Part shown: piece by piece, positions 61,043-64,000 of the stretch
How positions within the stretch are numbered: the stretch's first letter is position 1
Layout: each line of letters opens with the position of its first letter
Source of the DNA: Aquamicrobium sp.
Lineage (GTDB): Bacteria; Pseudomonadota; Alphaproteobacteria; Rhizobiales; Rhizobiaceae
Length of the DNA stretch: 64,000 nt
Assembly (NCBI GenBank): GCA_019739225.1
Contig: JAHHDT010000006.1
Coordinates: forward strand, 439,823-503,822
Direction: 5' to 3'
The notes under the pieces: generated by a model
The model's database searches: none
What the model saw: only the letters and a program-made list of their open reading frames with translations
Told to the model about the DNA's origin: nothing
Made by a program: the position numbers and the translations under genes

Positions 61043-62146
61043 ATGGCGACGCTGCAGCTCAGCAACATCGAGAAGACCTATGGCTCGGTCGAGGTCATCA
61101 AGGGCATCGACCTCGACATCGCGGATGGCGAGTTCGTGGTCTTCGTCGGGCCGTCAGGCTGCGGCAAGTCGACCCTTTTGCGGATGATCGCAGGGCTGGA
61201 GGAAATCAGTGGTGGCGATCTTTTCATCGACGGTGAGCGCTGCAATACGCGCGCGCCGAAGGATCGCGGCATCGCCATGGTGTTCCAGTCCTATGCGCTC
61301 TACCCGCACAAGACCGTCTATCAGAACATGGCCTTCGGCCTGAAACTGGCCGGGCGGCCGAAAAGCGAGATCGACACGAAGATCCGCGAAGCCGCCCGAA
61401 TCCTGCAGATGGAGCACCTGCTGGAGCGCAGGCCGCACCAGCTTTCCGGCGGCCAGCGCCAGCGGGTGGCGATCGGCCGCGCCATCGTGCGCAATCCCAA
61501 GGTGTTCCTGTTCGACGAGCCGCTTTCCAACCTCGACGCGGCGCTGCGTGTAAGCACTAGGCGTGAACTCGCCAAGCTGCACGCCGACCTCAAGGCGACG
61601 ATGATCTACGTCACCCACGACCAGGTCGAGGCGATGACGCTCGCCGACCGCATCGTCGTGCTTGACGGCGGCGTCGCCCAGCAGATCGGCAGCCCGATCG
61701 AGCTCTACGAACGTCCGCGCAACCTGTTCGTAGCCGGTTTCATCGGCTCGCCGAAAATGAACTTCATCGCCGCAAGCGTTGTCGGGCGCGACGGAAGCGG
61801 CCTGCGGGTGACAAGCAAGGATACCGGCGAACTCGTCGTTCCGGTCGAGGACGGGATACACCTGGCCGAGGGCGCTGCCGTGACACTCGGCATTCGACCC
61901 GAACATCTGTCGACGGAAGATGGCGGAGACGGCGCCATTGATGCAAAGGTCGAGCTTGTCGAGAGGCTGGGCGACCAGAGCCTGCTGGAACTGCGGACGG
62001 CCACAGGCACGACCATCGTCGCTCGCGCCGATGCAGGCTCGCCCATCAAGGTCAGCGATGCGGTCAAGGTCGGCTTCACGCTCGACCGCGTTCATCTTTT
62101 CGGGACGGACGGGCAGGCGCTGCGGGCATGGCCGCGCAACGCCTGA
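61043..62146 (+). CDS. ABC sugar transporter ATP-binding protein, UgpC/MsmK type
   Basis: ATPase of 367 aa. Walker A is GPSGCGKST, the signature [15 protein letters not shown] and Walker [15 protein letters not shown]-terminal TOBE/MalK-type regulatory domain (about 240-367, LGIRPEHLS) is present. It energises the MalF/MalG-like permeases of the operon. It is the last gene and converges on the BASS gene with 7 bases between. Confidence 0.95.
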   Translation: MATLQLSNIEKTYGSVEVIKGIDLDIADGEFVVFVGPSGCGKSTLLRMIAGLEEISGGDLFIDGERCNTRAPKDRGIAMVFQSYALYPHKTVYQNMAFGLKLAGRPKSEIDTKIREAARILQMEHLLERRPHQLSGGQRQRVAIGRAIVRNPKVFLFDEPLSNLDAALRVSTRRELAKLHADLKATMIYVTHDQVEAMTLADRIVVLDGGVAQQIGSPIELYERPRNLFVAGFIGSPKMNFIAASVVGRDGSGLRVTSKDTGELVVPVEDGIHLAEGAAVTLGIRPEHLSTEDGGDGAIDAKVELVERLGDQSLLELRTATGTTIVARADAGSPIKVSDAVKVGFTLDRVHLFGTDGQALRAWPRNA

Positions 62147-62153
62147 TTGCCTG

Positions 62154-63023
62154 CTACAGTGCGGGCTGACGCCGGTTCATGATCCAGACCGCGATGCCGC
62201 CGACGATGTAGGCGACGAGCCCGTATGCGGCCGGCGGAATGGCGAGCTCGGGATCGTTGAGCATGAATTCGCTCATCGCCAGGGCGATGACGAGTGCGGC
62301 ATTGCGGATGCTCATCGACATGGAGAGCGCCACGGCCTGGCGTCGTTCGACGCCAAGCAGGCGCGGCAGGAAATACCCGACTGCCAGCGCGATCAGGTTG
62401 AAGGCCACTACGACAGTGCCGACGGTCGGCCCCCAGGAGGAGAGCAGGCTCCACTGGCTGATGAGCGCGAAGATCACGACCAGCGCCAGGAAGATCGTGG
62501 CGAGCGCCTTCACTGGCCTGTCGAGCTTTGCGGCGAGGTCGGGATACCGGCTGCGGATGAAAACGCCGACGAGTGCCGGCACGATTGCGATGGCGAAAAT
62601 CTGCAACACCTGCACGATTTCCAGCCGCACATCCGTGGTTTCCCCATAGAAGGCGAAAAGTGACAGGTTGACGATGACCGGCAGCGTCAGCAGCGCCAGC
62701 ATCGAGGTGAATGCCGCCATGGACAGGCTGAGGGCGACGTCGCCGCGCGCGAGGTGCGTGTAGAGAGCGGCAGATGTGCCGCCGGGGCTTGCCGCCAGCA
62801 ACATCATGCCCATGGCGACGGCCGCCGGCACGCCGGCAACCTTCACGAGCGCGAAACAGAGTGCGGGCAGCAGCAGGATATGGCAGAAAAGCCCGACAAT
62901 GACCGGCCACGGTCTGGCGAGGACGCGCGTGAAGTCCTCAAGCCTGAGGGACAGCCCGAGCCCCAGCATGATAATGACAAGCGCCGCCGGCAGGCCGACG
63001 CTCAAGGCCAGACTGGATTGCAT
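62154..63023 (-). CDS. BASS-family (bile acid:sodium symporter-like) transporter
   Basis: Membrane protein of 289 aa with nine or ten helices. The family's crossover motif region is AASPGGTSAALYTHLARGDV, and a second is SMSIRNAALVIALAM. These carry organic anions with sodium; the bacterial substrate is often unknown (pantoate or keto acids in characterised members). It is divergent from the sigma factor gene; the 119 bases between hold both promoters. Confidence 0.88.
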   Translation of the reverse strand: MQSSLALSVGLPAALVIIMLGLGLSLRLEDFTRVLARPWPVIVGLFCHILLLPALCFALVKVAGVPAAVAMGMMLLAASPGGTSAALYTHLARGDVALSLSMAAFTSMLALLTLPVIVNLSLFAFYGETTDVRLEIVQVLQIFAIAIVPALVGVFIRSRYPDLAAKLDRPVKALATIFLALVVIFALISQWSLLSSWGPTVGTVVVAFNLIALAVGYFLPRLLGVERRQAVALSMSMSIRNAALVIALAMSEFMLNDPELAIPPAAYGLVAYIVGGIAVWIMNRRQPAL

Positions 63024-63142
63024 ATGACCATCCCCGATTTCGGCGCAAATATTAGCGGGAAGTCATCTATGAAGTCTTACCATGCGGCGAATGCACAGCG
63101 GACCATTGCAATGACGGCGGGACGCGCTAGCTTGATCATCCG

Positions 63143-63697
63143 ATGACGTCACCCAGGCCCACCTCGCAGGACATCACCAAGCTTATCGTTCGCGTGTCCA
63201 TGAAGGACAGGGCTGCATTCGATTTGCTTTACCGACGAACGAGCGCGAAACTCTTCGGTGTTTGCCTTCGTGTCTTGAGCGACCGGGGTGAGGCTGAGGA
63301 AGCGTTGCAGGACGTCTACGTCAAGATATGGACCAAGGCGGATCGTTTCGCGGTATCCGAGCTGAGCCCGATCTCGTGGCTCGTCGCAATCGCGCGGAAC
63401 CATTCGATCGACCGGATACGCGCGCGTCGTGAGCGGACGACGGCGATCGATGCCGCGCTCGAGGTGCCGGACGAAAAGCCGGATCCGGAAGCGGAGGCGG
63501 TTGCGGGCGGCGAGCGGGATAGAATTCATTCCTGCCTCCAGGAGCTGGAGCAGGACAGGGCAGCGGCTGTGCGGGCGGCCTATCTGAACGGCGACAGCTA
63601 TGCTGAGCTGGCCGAGCGGTTCTCGGTGCCGCTCAACACGATGCGAACCTGGCTGCGACGCAGCCTGATGAAGTTGAAGGAATGCCTGGAGCGATGA
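63143..63697 (+). CDS. ECF-type RNA polymerase sigma factor
   Basis: Sigma factor of 184 aa with region 2 (residues about 25-90, GEAEEALQDVYVKIWTKADR) and region 4 (about 128-182, GDSYAELAERFSVPLNTMRT). It is of the SigK/RskA-type group. The anti-sigma gene overlaps its stop (ATGA), the usual partnership. The signal that frees it is unknown. No strong ribosome site is seen upstream. Confidence 0.92.
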   Translation: MTSPRPTSQDITKLIVRVSMKDRAAFDLLYRRTSAKLFGVCLRVLSDRGEAEEALQDVYVKIWTKADRFAVSELSPISWLVAIARNHSIDRIRARRERTTAIDAALEVPDEKPDPEAEAVAGGERDRIHSCLQELEQDRAAAVRAAYLNGDSYAELAERFSVPLNTMRTWLRRSLMKLKECLER

Positions 63698-64000
63698 CGC
63701 CGGCCCACGACAGAGATCTGGAACACGGAGGCGACGATGCACTCGCCGCCGAGTACGTTCTGGGCGTGTTGCCTGGCGACGAGCGGCTGGCCGTCGCGCG
63801 GCGTATCGAGGAAGACGCAGCTTTTTCCATCCTCGTTGGCGCCTGGGAGGAGCGGCTTTCGCCCCTTAACGCGGGGTACGAGGATGTTGAGCCGCCTGCC
63901 TCGCTCAAGACGCTTGTCGACGCTCGATTGTTCGAGCGGCCGGATCGTAAGCCGGAGCCCAGGCCTAGTTTCTTTGAGAGCCTTGCCTTCTGGCGGGGCC
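63694..64000 (+). CDS. anti-sigma factor, RskA-like (partial, cut by window end)
   Basis: The first 102 residues are in the window; the frame stays open to the right edge. The opening EHGGDDALAAEYVLGVLPGD, followed by ERLAVARRIEEDAAF, is the RskA-type sigma-binding N-terminus, lacking the zinc HxxxCxxC motif. A membrane helix is expected beyond the window. The ATG at 63694 overlaps the sigma stop, so the two are produced together. Confidence 0.88.
   Translation, partial: MTPAHDRDLEHGGDDALAAEYVLGVLPGDERLAVARRIEEDAAFSILVGAWEERLSPLNAGYEDVEPPASLKTLVDARLFERPDRKPEPRPSFFESLAFWRG

Noticed and set aside
1-64000. tRNA, rRNA, CRISPR array, prophage or insertion sequence
   Set aside because: No tRNA-like cloverleaf with CCA context, regularly spaced repeats, transposase or integrase was seen in the intergenic regions.

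Overview
The window is 64 kb of dense, high-GC bacterial chromosome. Gene content points to an alphaproteobacterium of the Hyphomicrobiales (Rhizobiales), most like the Phyllobacteriaceae or Mesorhizobium relatives. The pointers are a FixL-FixJ-FixK oxygen circuit, an IalB-family protein, a Ffh with a Gly/Pro/Met-rich tail, an S16 protein with an Ala/Glu-rich tail, a rhizobial-type intergenic palindromic repeat, a YbhL gene behind a structured leader, and many periplasmic-binding-protein transporters (three TRAP and two ABC systems). The assignment is inference; no rRNA or tRNA gene is present to settle it.

Layout. 1-4.1 kb (minus): an ABC uptake operon of the NMT1/SsuA type that carries an embedded nucleoside phosphorylase. 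4.3-11 kb (plus): a TetR regulator, a DctPQM TRAP transporter and three catabolic enzymes (cyclase-family hydrolase, beta-keto acid cleavage enzyme, SMP-30 lactonase), which looks like an uncharacterised uptake-and-degradation operon. 11-24.6 kb: an apparently complete ectoine/5-hydroxyectoine catabolic island. Its minus arm is enuR-uehABC-usp-eutABC-doeA-doeB and its plus arm is asnC(doeX)-ssd-doeD. 24.7-27.5 kb (minus): ffh, chorismate mutase, GNAT and rpsP. 27.8-32.3 kb: an SH3-domain secreted protein, an amine oxidase, an MltB-type transglycosylase, a palindromic repeat and argG. 32.5-36.9 kb: an orphan secreted protein and a TakPQM-like TRAP operon with a 58-aa membrane peptide. 37-43 kb: LysE exporter, rlmN, IalB protein, DUF1232 protein, tyrosine phosphatase-like protein, pterin dehydratase, thpR and a TesA-type esterase. 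The esterase is divergent from an ABC exporter pair at 43.1-46.4 kb. 46.6-47.4 kb: a YbhL/BI-1 membrane protein. 47.4-53.2 kb: the oxygen circuit fixL-fixJ-(degenerate receiver)-fixK, flanked by two tandem-Usp genes and a hypothetical gene, with a perfect FNR/FixK box. 53.2-62.1 kb: an amino-sugar (N-acetylglucosamine-like) uptake and catabolism cluster. 62.2-64 kb: a BASS-family transporter and an ECF sigma factor with its anti-sigma factor, cut by the window end.

The common theme is scavenging of organic solutes. Ectoines are imported by UehABC and broken down to central metabolites under EnuR control. Amino sugars are imported by an ABC system and processed by kinase, deacetylase and deaminase under a GntR regulator. 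An unknown, probably acidic, compound is imported by the first TRAP system and degraded by the cyclase/BKACE/lactonase set. In all five operons with a solute-binding protein gene, that gene is followed by a GC-rich hairpin before the next gene, a recurrent way to express binding protein above membrane subunits. The oxygen circuit shows expected sites in the DNA: a FixJ-like site before fixK, and a FixK box between a usp gene and a hypothetical gene. No phage, insertion sequence, CRISPR array, tRNA or rRNA was found.
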